From NCBI GenBank assembly GCA_965662355.1, contig CBFIHP010000026.1, positions 1 to 64,000 on the forward strand: a stretch of 64,000 nucleotides of DNA. Reading direction: 5' to 3'. This document shows, one piece after another, positions 9,177-18,245 of the stretch. Origin of the DNA: GCA-2683825 sp965662355 (GTDB lineage Bacteria > Planctomycetota > UBA1135 > GCA-002686595). A program made the translations under genes and the position numbers. Under the pieces are notes generated by a model. That model made no database searches, had not been told where the DNA came from, and saw only the letters and a list, made by a program, of their open reading frames with translations. How positions within the stretch are numbered: position 1 is the first letter of the stretch; the number at the start of each line of letters is the position of its first letter.

Positions 9177-11744
9177 ATGGACACGAAATACAACCTCTCT
9201 CTGCCTCGAGCATTCGCCATGAGTATCGTTCGCTTCGCATCACAAGTAGGCCTCACGGGTCTGCTGTTCGCCCCGTCGTTGTACGCGCGCCAAGCTCTGG
9301 TGAACGTCCCAGGCAATTACCCGACGATCCAGCAAGCGATTACGGACTCGACTGGCGACGTCATCATTCTCATCGCTCCGGGGACCTACAGTGAAGAGCT
9401 GTTTGTCAGCCGACCACACTCCGTCACGCTACGCGGGACGGGGGATCATCCGAGCGATACGGTACTGAGCCCGAACACCGACATGCCCGGGGTCGTCGCC
9501 GCGGAGTTCGACACCCTCAAGATCGAGAACCTTGAGATCTACGCCGGTCGTGCGGACTCGAGCTTTGTCGAAGAAGGCGGCGGCGTCCGAGCGACGCAGG
9601 GTCAGGCGTTGGAGCTCGAGCGCGTCCTGATCCGCGACTGCATCGCCTCGATCGGAGGCTCGGGACTGTATACCGAAGATGTGGCGAGCGTCTCGGTCAA
9701 GAACTGTGGCTTCGAGGACAACGCCGCCGTTGGAGGCACGATTCAGATCTCTCTCACAGAGCCCGGAGAGACGTTTCACATGGATCTCTCGACGGTACGC
9801 AACTGTTCTGGGCTGGCCGGGGTCTTCCTCACCGCCAGCGCCGGTACATCCGGAACGCTCTTGGTCGAGAACAGTGCCTTCGACAACCCCGGCTCCTGGG
9901 CCGTGGCCACCGCAGGGACAGCTCTAACGACCTTTCGTCGTTGCCTGGTCTCGGGTGCGACCAGCGCCGCTTCCCAAGGCACGGTGACGGAGGTGGACCT
10001 CATGTTCGATGATCCGCTCTTCGAGCAAGGCGAGATTCTACGGCCATCGCCATGCTCTCCGCTCATCGACGCGGCGGATCCAACGCTGCCTGTAGGGAGC
10101 GAGCCCTTGCCCAACGGGCAACGTGCAAACCTCGGCATGTGGGGCACGACGGAACTTGCCCAGGTGACGGATGCCCTGGACATCCGCGTAGATTCCAACA
10201 ACGACATCCATGTCGACGCTCAAGACGAGGAGGTCGAAGAGAGCCAGGCCTTCCGTTTCTGGATCAACAACGACAATGACGACGCTGGAAAGAGGGATTG
10301 GAAGGGCGGATCCCCCGACGCGCTCGACGAGTCGATCAACACGCTCCGTGATCTCGAGGACTTTGCGGTCCTGCGCCTGCGTAGCCAGTGCGCCGAGGCT
10401 GGAGATGAGCTCTTCCTGCGTTTCCAGGCGAGCTCGGGAACACCGAGCATCCGCATGTTCAGGACGATCTACCCGGACGGTCCCAACTCCCCGCGCCCGG
10501 ACTACCAGTTCAACGTATCCATCGGTCGCCCTCTGCTGGACACGGACCCCGTCTCTCTGACGACATCCTCGGGCGGAACGACGACGGTTATCGGAAGCGA
10601 CAAGGTACGCATTCCCTCGTCGCTCACGAGCTCCACCGACGCGGTGATCTTGATCTTCGAGGGCATCACCGACGGCGAGGGGCAGTTGATCTTCAGTCTC
10701 GAAAGAAATGGTGCCGAGGTCGCTACGGACAGCGTTCGCATCGAGCTCAACGACTTCCAAGGAGGGCCCAGCGTAGATCCCGGCATGTACAGCATCGTCA
10801 GCGGGCGATCCGGGAACCTGGTGACGTTGTACGACAATCGAGATTCGCCTGACCAGCCGGTCACCGCCTTCGTTCACGGCTTCAACATCAGCGAGGAAGC
10901 GGCGCTGCGCGGCTGGCTTCCTACCGTCTTCAAGCGGCTCTACTGGACCGGGCACCAGGCCCACTTCGCGGGCTATCTGTGGGCAGGGGACTGGGGCATC
11001 GTCCCCTCCGCCACCTTCCACGCCAACGTCAAGCAGGCGCTTATTTCCTCGGATACTTTTGCGCCCTTTGCGAACGCTTTTGGACAAACGAACGGTGGTA
11101 TCGACGTCCTCGCGCACAGCGCCGGGAACATCGTCGTCGCCGACGCGTTGCGCAAGTGGATCCCCGGACGCGTTCGCAACTTCGTTTCGCTGCAAGCCGC
11201 CATTCCAAGCAACGCAATGAACGTCACCGTTCCTCGAGCCGTCACTTGCGGAATCCTCCGCCACAAGTGCCTCTGGGGTTCCACAGCACCGTTGACCGGC
11301 GTCGCCGGAGTCCAACATGCCTTTGGAGTTCCCAATATTTCACCTTGGACGCTCAACACCTTCACTATCGCCGGACCGCCGACGGCGCCCACGGATCTTT
11401 GGGGCGGTTTGTACCAGGCGGACCTTACGGCTTCACAGTCGCGACTGGTTCACACCTGGTCTGCCGCGGACAGAGTCCTGGATCTCACCTACCACCTGTC
11501 CCAGCGGCTGATGCCGCTTCCAGGTACGCCAAGTGCGTCGGTGTACGACCTCTTGTCCTACAGGCACGGAGCAAAGTCCCTCGCGCTCGGGGTCGGTCCA
11601 CATCCCCAGTACCCGGTGTCGAGCGACATGTCCCCTTTGGGAATCACCAGCCATTCCGCGATGCGAGATTTAGGTCTCGTCGATGTCCACCGGTTCTATC
11701 GGCGGCTGATCCTGCGCGACTATGTGCGCGGACAGACTCTCTAA
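9177..11744 (+). CDS. Secreted beta-helix protein fused to a C-terminal alpha/beta hydrolase
   Basis: 855 residues. After a signal sequence (hydrophobic run up to about residue 40) comes VNVPGNYPTIQQAITDS, the standard entry of right-handed parallel beta-helix proteins, with helical rungs to about residue 300. A middle section (about 310-540) of Ig-like or C2-like strands includes an Asp-rich stretch (VDSNNDIHVDAQDEEVE). The C-terminal part is an alpha/beta hydrolase: VHGFN at 566-570 supplies the oxyanion region, and LAHSAGN at 645-651 has the nucleophile S648 in an A-H-S-A-G elbow. The hydrolase looks like the DUF900/lipase-like group; substrate unknown. A second ATG at 9219 could also be the start. 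Gaps to its neighbours are 87 and 30 bp, so co-transcription is likely. Confidence 0.75.
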   Translation: MDTKYNLSLPRAFAMSIVRFASQVGLTGLLFAPSLYARQALVNVPGNYPTIQQAITDSTGDVIILIAPGTYSEELFVSRPHSVTLRGTGDHPSDTVLSPNTDMPGVVAAEFDTLKIENLEIYAGRADSSFVEEGGGVRATQGQALELERVLIRDCIASIGGSGLYTEDVASVSVKNCGFEDNAAVGGTIQISLTEPGETFHMDLSTVRNCSGLAGVFLTASAGTSGTLLVENSAFDNPGSWAVATAGTALTTFRRCLVSGATSAASQGTVTEVDLMFDDPLFEQGEILRPSPCSPLIDAADPTLPVGSEPLPNGQRANLGMWGTTELAQVTDALDIRVDSNNDIHVDAQDEEVEESQAFRFWINNDNDDAGKRDWKGGSPDALDESINTLRDLEDFAVLRLRSQCAEAGDELFLRFQASSGTPSIRMFRTIYPDGPNSPRPDYQFNVSIGRPLLDTDPVSLTTSSGGTTTVIGSDKVRIPSSLTSSTDAVILIFEGITDGEGQLIFSLERNGAEVATDSVRIELNDFQGGPSVDPGMYSIVSGRSGNLVTLYDNRDSPDQPVTAFVHGFNISEEAALRGWLPTVFKRLYWTGHQAHFAGYLWAGDWGIVPSATFHANVKQALISSDTFAPFANAFGQTNGGIDVLAHSAGNIVVADALRKWIPGRVRNFVSLQAAIPSNAMNVTVPRAVTCGILRHKCLWGSTAPLTGVAGVQHAFGVPNISPWTLNTFTIAGPPTAPTDLWGGLYQADLTASQSRLVHTWSAADRVLDLTYHLSQRLMPLPGTPSASVYDLLSYRHGAKSLALGVGPHPQYPVSSDMSPLGITSHSAMRDLGLVDVHRFYRRLILRDYVRGQTL

Positions 11745-11774
11745 CAACCCTCCCTCCAACGCACCACCGACACG

Positions 11775-13352
11775 ATGAAGAACATCATTCCCTTCAGCCT
11801 GCTGGCCATCCTGTCTACTCCGGCCCTCGGCTTCCCGATTTCGGGTGCTGAGCATCAAGAGGCTCTCGCTGCTCTCTTCCCTTCGGGCTCGTTCGAATGG
11901 AACGATACCGTGAGCGGAGTTCTGAACTTGAACGGCGAGAAGCACGCCTTTCTCATGAGCGAGCCGCTGGACTTTGACCTCTGGAACGCCCGTCAATTCG
12001 CTTGCTCGGTCCGCTTCGACGACTACCCGGAAAGCCGCTTTGAGCAGTTCCTGAGGGGAGAGACGCTCCAACGCCCCTCGCTTTCGAGTCGACTCCTCTT
12101 CGCCCCCAAGGGGCAGCCTCAACAAGTGAGGGCAATCCCGTTCGCGGAGAACGCCCACTGGACGGTGGAGCATCACCTCGCGGTGGGCGACGTTCTGGGA
12201 ACCGGTGACGTCCAGTTCCAAGTGCGAACGACTTGCGCCTATACGCGTCAGGCTCCCGCTGCGGTCATCGTGGAATCACAGCGTGAATTCCTTATCCAAC
12301 CGACAGGGGAAATCCGCGTCGCCTTGACCGGAGGCGAATATGTTCGCAGTGCGGATGAGCTCGGCCCGTTTGTGCGAAGACGCATCGAGTACAAACAGGC
12401 CGATCCACCCCAGCCCCCTTACGTATCGCGCGTCGATCTCGATAGCGGGTCTGTGGAGACCTGGGCTTTGCCCTACGGAACCTCCGTGGTTTCCGTCGAC
12501 CGCCCCTGGGTTGTACCGATTCTGCCGGGCACCTCGCCAGCTTCTCTCGAGCTGCTTGTGCTAAACGAGGGCGGAATCCCGCTCCCTGGAGCCCAACTGC
12601 ACGGCACATCGAAGGCCATGGATCTCCTGCGCCACGAAGAGTTGCTACAGCCGATCGGCCTCGATTGCGATGCGACCGGACAGGCGACGATCAGCTTCCA
12701 TGGACAGCTGGATCTTCTAGTGCGCTCCGACGGCTACTACGAGGAGTCCCTGCAACTGAGTTCCCAGAGTGTCCCGAACGGCCCTTTCCCCTTGCCTCTG
12801 ACGAAAGAGCTAGCGCGCATACCGGTCGTTACGAGCGAGAGAGAAGTCCAGTTCGTCTCGGCAGACGGGATGGATCCTATTGCCGTAGGGCTGCGGCTCG
12901 TTCAGGGTTATGGTCCGGATGAGAACGCACGATGGACCAGCGCTGCAGCCGAGGCCGACCTATGGATCGAGCTAACCCCCAACGGCCCCGCATTCGGTCA
13001 AGCAGGTGAACCTCTTTGGAGCGATTGGGCGCTGACGGTTACTGGAAACGGCGGCTGGCAAGTCGCCGCGGGCCCGAGCGTTGCGGAGGCCATTGGCGGA
13101 GCGACGATGCGCGAAGCGCCCAACAGCGGCTATGAAGCGGACCTCACGAACACGGTCGGGAACTTCGCCGATGGCATCTACCTTTGGAACGCGATCGATG
13201 GCCGCTATGGAAAGGTGTGGGGGTTCCGCTACCTGGACCTTTCCTTCGGTGCCACGACCTTTCAAACGGTCATACTGTGCTATCTCGCTCAGCAGGAAGG
13301 GACCGGAACACGTTCGCTCAATCCCGACTCGCTGAATGGCTATGGACGCTGA
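11775..13352 (+). CDS. Secreted protein of unknown function
   Basis: A 525-residue protein with a clear signal peptide (MKNIIPFSLLAILSTPALG). No family is recognised. The middle section (about 255-355, with EGGIPLPGAQLHG and DCDATGQATISF) looks like a carboxypeptidase-regulatory or Ig-like beta-sandwich. It begins 30 bp after the beta-helix/hydrolase gene and its 3' end overlaps the anti-sigma-like gene by 17 bp, which argues for one operon and translational coupling. It is possibly a surface or cargo protein handled together with its neighbours. Confidence 0.6.
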   Translation: MKNIIPFSLLAILSTPALGFPISGAEHQEALAALFPSGSFEWNDTVSGVLNLNGEKHAFLMSEPLDFDLWNARQFACSVRFDDYPESRFEQFLRGETLQRPSLSSRLLFAPKGQPQQVRAIPFAENAHWTVEHHLAVGDVLGTGDVQFQVRTTCAYTRQAPAAVIVESQREFLIQPTGEIRVALTGGEYVRSADELGPFVRRRIEYKQADPPQPPYVSRVDLDSGSVETWALPYGTSVVSVDRPWVVPILPGTSPASLELLVLNEGGIPLPGAQLHGTSKAMDLLRHEELLQPIGLDCDATGQATISFHGQLDLLVRSDGYYEESLQLSSQSVPNGPFPLPLTKELARIPVVTSEREVQFVSADGMDPIAVGLRLVQGYGPDENARWTSAAAEADLWIELTPNGPAFGQAGEPLWSDWALTVTGNGGWQVAAGPSVAEAIGGATMREAPNSGYEADLTNTVGNFADGIYLWNAIDGRYGKVWGFRYLDLSFGATTFQTVILCYLAQQEGTGTRSLNPDSLNGYGR

Positions 13353-14016
13353 GCTCTTCAAGAGCCACGAGCACATCTTGCTCGAGAAGCTCCTTGGCCA
13401 GCCTCTGAGCTCCAGCGATGCGGCCGCCGTGGAGACCTGCGAGGAGTGTCGGAGGCGCGCCGTCGATCTCGCGCCGGTTGTAGATTCACTCCTCGCACAG
13501 GGAGAGCGCGAGCGAAGCGCAATCCGGGAAGAACTGGAGCGTGCAGAGCCTCCTCATTTCGAGGATGCCTCCATTCAACGGTTCGTTGAGGACATGCAGC
13601 GGTCGGCGACGACTCGTGCACCTCTCGGCCGAAGGCTCATGATCGGTTTGGCCGCCGCAGCCGCGATCTTGCTCGTGGTCGTCCGGGTCCACCGAGAGGG
13701 TGAACCGGAGCCGTTCTTCTTGGGCACCGGCGGACTGGATCTCGAGATGAGCCCGTCCTTCGATGTGCGCACCTTGGAATCGTTCACTTGGAAGCACGTA
13801 GCTCCCGATGGTAGCTATACACTCGAGGTCAGGAGTCTCGATCGCCTGGACGAAGAGCCGCTCGTGCGGATCACGGAGATCCTCACGCCGAGCTGGCAAC
13901 CGAACGCAGAAACGCGCGAGGCACTCAGGAAAGGGATCCGATGGGAAGTCCACGTGTACGACGAGCTAAATCGCCTCATCGGCTCCGGATGGGTGGAAAC
14001 GCGCGCATCTCCCTGA
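13336..14016 (+). CDS. Anti-sigma-factor-like membrane protein with atypical zinc-finger
   Basis: 226 residues. The N-terminal 60 residues include VETCEECRRRA, a CxxC placed as in zf-HC2/ZAS anti-sigma domains, but the usual histidine a few residues before the first cysteine is absent. One membrane helix (LMIGLAAAAAILLVVVRV, about 101-118) separates a cytoplasmic part from a periplasmic C-terminal domain of about 105 residues. It overlaps the preceding gene by 17 bp; ATG codons at 13336 and 13342 are both possible. No sigma factor is adjacent: the nearest, at 15692, is two genes away. It could sense the state of the secreted proteins encoded upstream, but the target sigma factor is unknown. 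Confidence 0.55.
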   Translation: MAMDAELFKSHEHILLEKLLGQPLSSSDAAAVETCEECRRRAVDLAPVVDSLLAQGERERSAIREELERAEPPHFEDASIQRFVEDMQRSATTRAPLGRRLMIGLAAAAAILLVVVRVHREGEPEPFFLGTGGLDLEMSPSFDVRTLESFTWKHVAPDGSYTLEVRSLDRLDEEPLVRITEILTPSWQPNAETREALRKGIRWEVHVYDELNRLIGSGWVETRASP

Positions 14017-14107
14017 TCGGTAACGCCATCTCAGGCTCAGTCCCCTGACGCACGGGAAATGGAGTAAACTAAGGATTCTCGGCATCTTCCTGCAACCAGG
14101 AGCCCCC

Positions 14108-14722
14108 ATGATCGCTTTCATTCTCGCATCCACCTGCCTGTTCGCACCCGCCGCCGCGGCATCGAACCCCGTTGGATCCCACAGTTGGGTCGTCAATGAG
14201 ATCTTCAGCAGCGCCGACGGTGCGGTCCAATTCGTCGAGCTGCGGGAGTCGAACGGCTTCGCCAACGAGATCAATATCAGCGGCCTTTCGGTCACCTGTG
14301 CATCGACGGGCAACTCATTCACCTTCCCCGCCAACCTGCCGGCCGGCAGCACCGCGAACCAGTTCATCCTGCTCGGTACGGCCAACTTCGCAGCTCTGCC
14401 GGGAGCGCCGCCCGTGGATCACATCATCCCGGCCGGGTTCTTCGACACGAACGGCGACACCCTGCAGTTCCACGTCTACACCCCTTCGATCCTCAGTTTC
14501 GGCGCCGGCCAACTTCCGCTGGACGGATTCAACTCGCTGTCGCAGTCGCTGACGGCCGCGCCGAACTCACCGACAAACTTCGCCGGACAAAGCGGTCAGG
14601 TGAATCTCAGCGGGCCCCCGGTGCCCTCGCTACCGGCCGTAGGACTCTTCGCCCTCATCGGCATCCTTGGCCTTTCGGGCGCCGTGATGGTGCGACGTCG
14701 AAGGACACAGCGCGCGAGCTAG
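14108..14722 (+). CDS. Secreted lamin-tail-like protein with VPSL-type C-terminal sorting signal
   Basis: A 204-residue protein preceded by AGGAG at 5 nt spacing. After the signal peptide comes SHSWVVNEIFSSADG..QFVELRE, typical of lamin-tail (LTD)-like beta-sandwiches. PVDHIIPAGFFDTNGDTLQF and LSFGAGQLPLDG are conserved word for word in its paralogue at 51521-52498. The C-terminus has VPSLPAVGLFALIGILGL followed by RRRR, a tripartite sorting tag of the IPTL-CTERM type. Likely anchored at or processed to the cell surface. Its 3' end overlaps the convergent gene by 4 bp. Confidence 0.75.
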   Translation: MIAFILASTCLFAPAAAASNPVGSHSWVVNEIFSSADGAVQFVELRESNGFANEINISGLSVTCASTGNSFTFPANLPAGSTANQFILLGTANFAALPGAPPVDHIIPAGFFDTNGDTLQFHVYTPSILSFGAGQLPLDGFNSLSQSLTAAPNSPTNFAGQSGQVNLSGPPVPSLPAVGLFALIGILGLSGAVMVRRRRTQRAS

Positions 14723-15381
14723 CGCCGCGGAAGCTGCCGCGCCTGGCCGGACTCGTAGGCGATCCTGCACGTCGGGCAGATACCGTCGATAGCCATCGAG
14801 GCAGCGCAAAGCTCGCAACGCTCGAGCTCCTCCAAGGCTGCGAGCAGGATCCTGTACGCCTCCGCCGCGAGATCGAAATCTCCGCGTTCATCGATGGCGA
14901 CGTTACCGATCCAACCGCGCTTCGAGACCTCGCACCAGCCGCTGCCCCCCCTGAGCTCGCCGCAGGTCTCACAGTCGAGCTCCACGCTTCGCTCGCCCCG
15001 GGCGATTTGATAGCTGAGCTGCGAAAAGTAGAGTTTCCCACGCCAGAAGCCGCGCAGGCATTCGAAACAGAACCCCTCCACGGGCATCGCCGCGCGGCAG
15101 CTCGCGCAGGTGATGAACTCGGGCAAGAAGTCGTGACCGTGGGCATCCAGCGCTTCGAAGACGGTTTGGGATTCGATCGGCGTGCCCGCGAGGTAGCCCA
15201 CTGCGCACGGCTCGCACCACCCGTCTTTTCCCTCTCGCTCCGCGCAGCTGTGGCCGATCACCGCGACCTCCTGGGGGCCCGAGTCCTTTCCGCTCCACCA
15301 GGCGAGCACCAGGCACACGGAGAAGAATGCGCCCACGGCCAACCTCCCGTGGCGGAAAGGATCTGTGGACGCGCTGGACAT
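14719..15381 (-). CDS. Membrane protein with multiple CxxC zinc-ribbon-like motifs
   Basis: 220 residues with one N-terminal membrane helix (LAVGAFFSVCLVLAWW) and then a soluble part holding repeated Cys pairs: WCEPCAVGYL, CASCRAAM, FCFECLRGFW, DCETCGELRG, CELCAAS, ICPTCRIAYE. The pairs recur about every 15-40 residues and are often followed by an aromatic-glycine pattern (GYL, GFW, KRGW). This suggests tandem zinc-ribbon or treble-clef units derived from one ancestral repeat. Function unknown. Convergent with the preceding gene, with a 4-bp overlap. Confidence 0.55.
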   Translation of the reverse strand: MSSASTDPFRHGRLAVGAFFSVCLVLAWWSGKDSGPQEVAVIGHSCAEREGKDGWCEPCAVGYLAGTPIESQTVFEALDAHGHDFLPEFITCASCRAAMPVEGFCFECLRGFWRGKLYFSQLSYQIARGERSVELDCETCGELRGGSGWCEVSKRGWIGNVAIDERGDFDLAAEAYRILLAALEELERCELCAASMAIDGICPTCRIAYESGQARQLPRR

Positions 15382-15691
15382 GAGCTACAGAGTGGCGCCG
15401 AACCCGAGTTACAGAAAGTCGAACTACGAAAATCCGACGGCCCTTGAACGCGCGACGACCTTCCCCACCGCCGTGGACGGCCCCCGACGCCCCGTTCCAG
15501 GTGTCGCAGGACCTTGCGTGCCGTGAGACGCTCAGGCGCGACGCCCGCCTATCTCGTATGGGAGAAGCGCGTCCTCAAGGAGCAAATGGCGGGCCGGCAG
15601 TACCGATACCTGAACGCTCTGGGCGTCGGGCACATTTTTTCAAGAAACCGGGGGAAGCACCGCGACCCGTGGCACTCTTCGATCACCCACG
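15382..15691. other. Intergenic region of about 310 bp, nothing recognised
   Basis: Upstream region between the divergent CxxC protein and the transmembrane sigma factor. No gene, repeat or clear promoter was recognised. Confidence 0.4.
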
Positions 15692-18217
15692 ATGAACGAC
15701 TCCCCCAACAGCTTCGACGTCGAGACCCTCCTCGCCCGCTCCGATTGGGTGCGGCGGCTCGCCGCTGGACTGGTTTCGGACGTCGTGAGCGCCGACGATA
15801 TCGTTCAGGACGCCTGGACGGCGGCGCTCGAGCGGCCGCCCGCGCGGTCCACGAACATCGAGGGCTGGTTCGTCACGGTGGTCCGGAACGCAGCGCGCCA
15901 AGTCGGACGTTCCGAAGGCCGACGAAAGCGGCGTGAGGAAGCCGCTTCGCGGCCCGAGGCCCAGGCGTCGACGGCCGAGCTCGCGGCTATGCAGCGGGAT
16001 GTACTCGATCACGTCCTGACGCTCGACGAGCCGTTCCAGTCGACGGTGCTCGCACGTTTCTTCGACGAGCTCACGCCCAGCGAGATCGCGGCGCGCGATG
16101 GCGTTCCGCTGAAGACGGTGCACAGCCGGCTCCAGCGCGCGTTCGAGAAGCTGCGCTCGAAGCTCGACCGAGAATACGGCGACCGCGCGAGCTGGTGCGC
16201 CGCTTTCCTTCCCCTCGTTCGCGGGATCTCCCCCGCGACGAAAGCAGCCACGGGCTCCGTGCTCGTGGGAACCGGAGCCTGGATCATGAGCGTGAACTTG
16301 AAACTCGCCGTCGCGATCGCCGCGGTCGGCAGCATCGGAATGTGGTGGTTCTCCGGAGGGCTTGCCGAGCGCGTCGCGACACCGATTGGTGATAGCGCGC
16401 TGCTTGCCCCTGTCACGACCCCGGAGTTGCGCGACGAGAGAGCGCCCGCGCGCGCTCCCGTCGTGGAGGGCGTCGAGCGCGAGGAGACCGCACTGGCCAC
16501 GCCCTCCGCCCCGTCCGCCCCGTCCGCCAAGACGGAGACGATCCGCGTGCGCGGTCGCGTCGTCGACCTCTCCGGCGAGCCGGTCAGCGGGGTCGCGGTC
16601 CGTTCGGACCGTGAGCCGCCGCATGCGCTCGCCATCACCGGACCCGACGGCTTCTTCGAGCTCGAGCTCACGGATGCGTTCGTTCCCTCCCCGTGGAGGA
16701 AGCGGGCGAGCTCGACGTACCTGCGCGTGTTCGACGAGGCCCTGGCGACCGTGTGCGAGGCGATGATCACCGAGTCGAACTGGAAGCGCGAGCACGTGAT
16801 CGTCGCAGCGCCGGCGACCACGCTCTTGGGGTTCGTCGTCGACGAGAGCAACGTGCCTATCGCGGGCGCGAGCGTCCAGCTCCAGCCTGCTCGCGCCGGC
16901 TTAGTCGGCTTCCCCTACGCGCTCGACTCGGCAAAGGTCGCCCGCCCCAGGACCGAGTCCGACGAGGCCGGTCGATTCGAACTCGAAGAGATCTTTACGG
17001 GGCGCGGGCTCTCTCTGTTCGTGTCGGCGGACGGGTACGAGACGACGGAGCTCGACAGCGCGGAACTTCCGGCCGGGACGGTCGTCGTCGAGCTGTCTGC
17101 GCGCCGCACCAGCGACGAATCGGTCGTCGAGGGCATCGTCATCGACGAGCGCGGGTTCCCGGTCGAAGGGGCGCTCGTCAAGCTGGCTGAGTCGAGCGAC
17201 GAGACCGACGTAGCGGGACGCTTTCGCCTGGAGTTCGGCTGGGTCGTCGGTTCGACGCCGCTGTGCGCGGCGATGAAGGGGCGCCTCCCGGCGCTGATCC
17301 CGAACTTCGGCGACGTCATCGAAGCGCACGGTCGACGGGTTCCGCCCCAGGAGCTCGTGCTCGGCGGCGCGCCGCTCGCGATCGCGGGTCGGGTCTTCGA
17401 CGCGAACGGAAGTCCGCTCGAGGGTTGGTTCGTGTCGGTCGCCGACGAGACCGAGCTCAGCCAGCGGCGCTTCCCGCTCGAGACGGCCGAAGGGCTCGCG
17501 CGCAGCGACTCGAAGGGCGTGCGCTCGGAAGAGGACGGTTCGTTCCGGATCGAAGGACTCCTGCAGCGCGAGTACACCGTCCAGGCGTACGACAGGGACA
17601 CGCTCGTCCTGATCACCGCTGCGGCGACGGCTGGTCGCGACGATGTCGAACTACGCGTCGCGTCCGACGCCGTGGGCGCCGAGGTGCGCGGGCGCCTGCT
17701 GACGCGCCGTGGTGTTCCCATCGCCGGCGCGGACGTGCGCCTTTCCCTGGACACCCTCAAGACTGACTACGGCAGCCAGTTCACCCAGGGCGCGTGCGTG
17801 CTGAGCGACGAGTCGGGTCGCTTCGTGCTGTCCAACGTGCCGCGCGAGCACGTCTATCTCCGGATCACGGGCGACGCCATCATCCCGACGTCGCATGAGC
17901 TCCCTGCGCAGCAAACGACGCGCGAGCTGACGATCGTGGTCTTCCAGCGCTGTCACTTCCGGATCGAGCCCGCCGATCCCGCGCGCCCCGCGGACCGGGT
18001 GATGTTCCTGACGGACGACGGTCAGTCGCTCGGAGTCTCGCATTTCACGGCGAACAGTATGTCCGGTCATGGAAGCCCGCCGCTGAACGAAGGCCGCTCC
18101 GAGGTCCTTTCGGTCAGCGAGGAAGCGCGCACGGCGATCATCTATCGCGGCGGAATCGAGGTCGACCGCGTGGCGATCGAGCTCGATCCGGACGACGTGA
18201 CCGTGCTGCGATTCTAG
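15692..18217 (+). CDS. ECF sigma factor fused to a membrane helix and five extracytoplasmic regulatory-like repeats
   Basis: 841 residues. Residues 1-165 form an ECF sigma-70 factor: region 2 (DDIVQDAWTAAL ... NIEGWFVTVVRNAAR) and region 4 (LTPSEIAARDGVPLKTVHSR). A membrane helix follows at about 203-224 (LAVAIAAVGSIGMWWF). The C-terminal 600 residues carry five carboxypeptidase-regulatory-like/SpaA-like beta-sandwiches, each opening with a G.V.D..G.P..GA.V motif (VRGRVVDLSGEPVSGVAV, LLGFVVDESNVPIAGASV, VEGIVIDERGFPVEGALV, IAGRVFDANGSPLEGWFV, VRGRLLTRRGVPIAGADV). The architecture places the promoter-recognition unit inside and the repeats outside the cytoplasmic membrane. This suggests a one-protein signal transducer that would need release from the membrane, or act on membrane-near DNA. 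No separate anti-sigma gene adjoins it. Confidence 0.8.
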   Translation: MNDSPNSFDVETLLARSDWVRRLAAGLVSDVVSADDIVQDAWTAALERPPARSTNIEGWFVTVVRNAARQVGRSEGRRKRREEAASRPEAQASTAELAAMQRDVLDHVLTLDEPFQSTVLARFFDELTPSEIAARDGVPLKTVHSRLQRAFEKLRSKLDREYGDRASWCAAFLPLVRGISPATKAATGSVLVGTGAWIMSVNLKLAVAIAAVGSIGMWWFSGGLAERVATPIGDSALLAPVTTPELRDERAPARAPVVEGVEREETALATPSAPSAPSAKTETIRVRGRVVDLSGEPVSGVAVRSDREPPHALAITGPDGFFELELTDAFVPSPWRKRASSTYLRVFDEALATVCEAMITESNWKREHVIVAAPATTLLGFVVDESNVPIAGASVQLQPARAGLVGFPYALDSAKVARPRTESDEAGRFELEEIFTGRGLSLFVSADGYETTELDSAELPAGTVVVELSARRTSDESVVEGIVIDERGFPVEGALVKLAESSDETDVAGRFRLEFGWVVGSTPLCAAMKGRLPALIPNFGDVIEAHGRRVPPQELVLGGAPLAIAGRVFDANGSPLEGWFVSVADETELSQRRFPLETAEGLARSDSKGVRSEEDGSFRIEGLLQREYTVQAYDRDTLVLITAAATAGRDDVELRVASDAVGAEVRGRLLTRRGVPIAGADVRLSLDTLKTDYGSQFTQGACVLSDESGRFVLSNVPREHVYLRITGDAIIPTSHELPAQQTTRELTIVVFQRCHFRIEPADPARPADRVMFLTDDGQSLGVSHFTANSMSGHGSPPLNEGRSEVLSVSEEARTAIIYRGGIEVDRVAIELDPDDVTVLRF

Positions 18218-18245
18218 GGACCGGGCGAAGGCGAGTCGCGGTGCC

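Noticed and set aside
16009..16851. Long open frames antisense to the sigma-fusion gene and to other GC-rich genes
   Set aside because: They are typical high-GC shadow frames with Arg/Pro/Ser-rich low-complexity sequence, no domains and no ribosome-binding sites.
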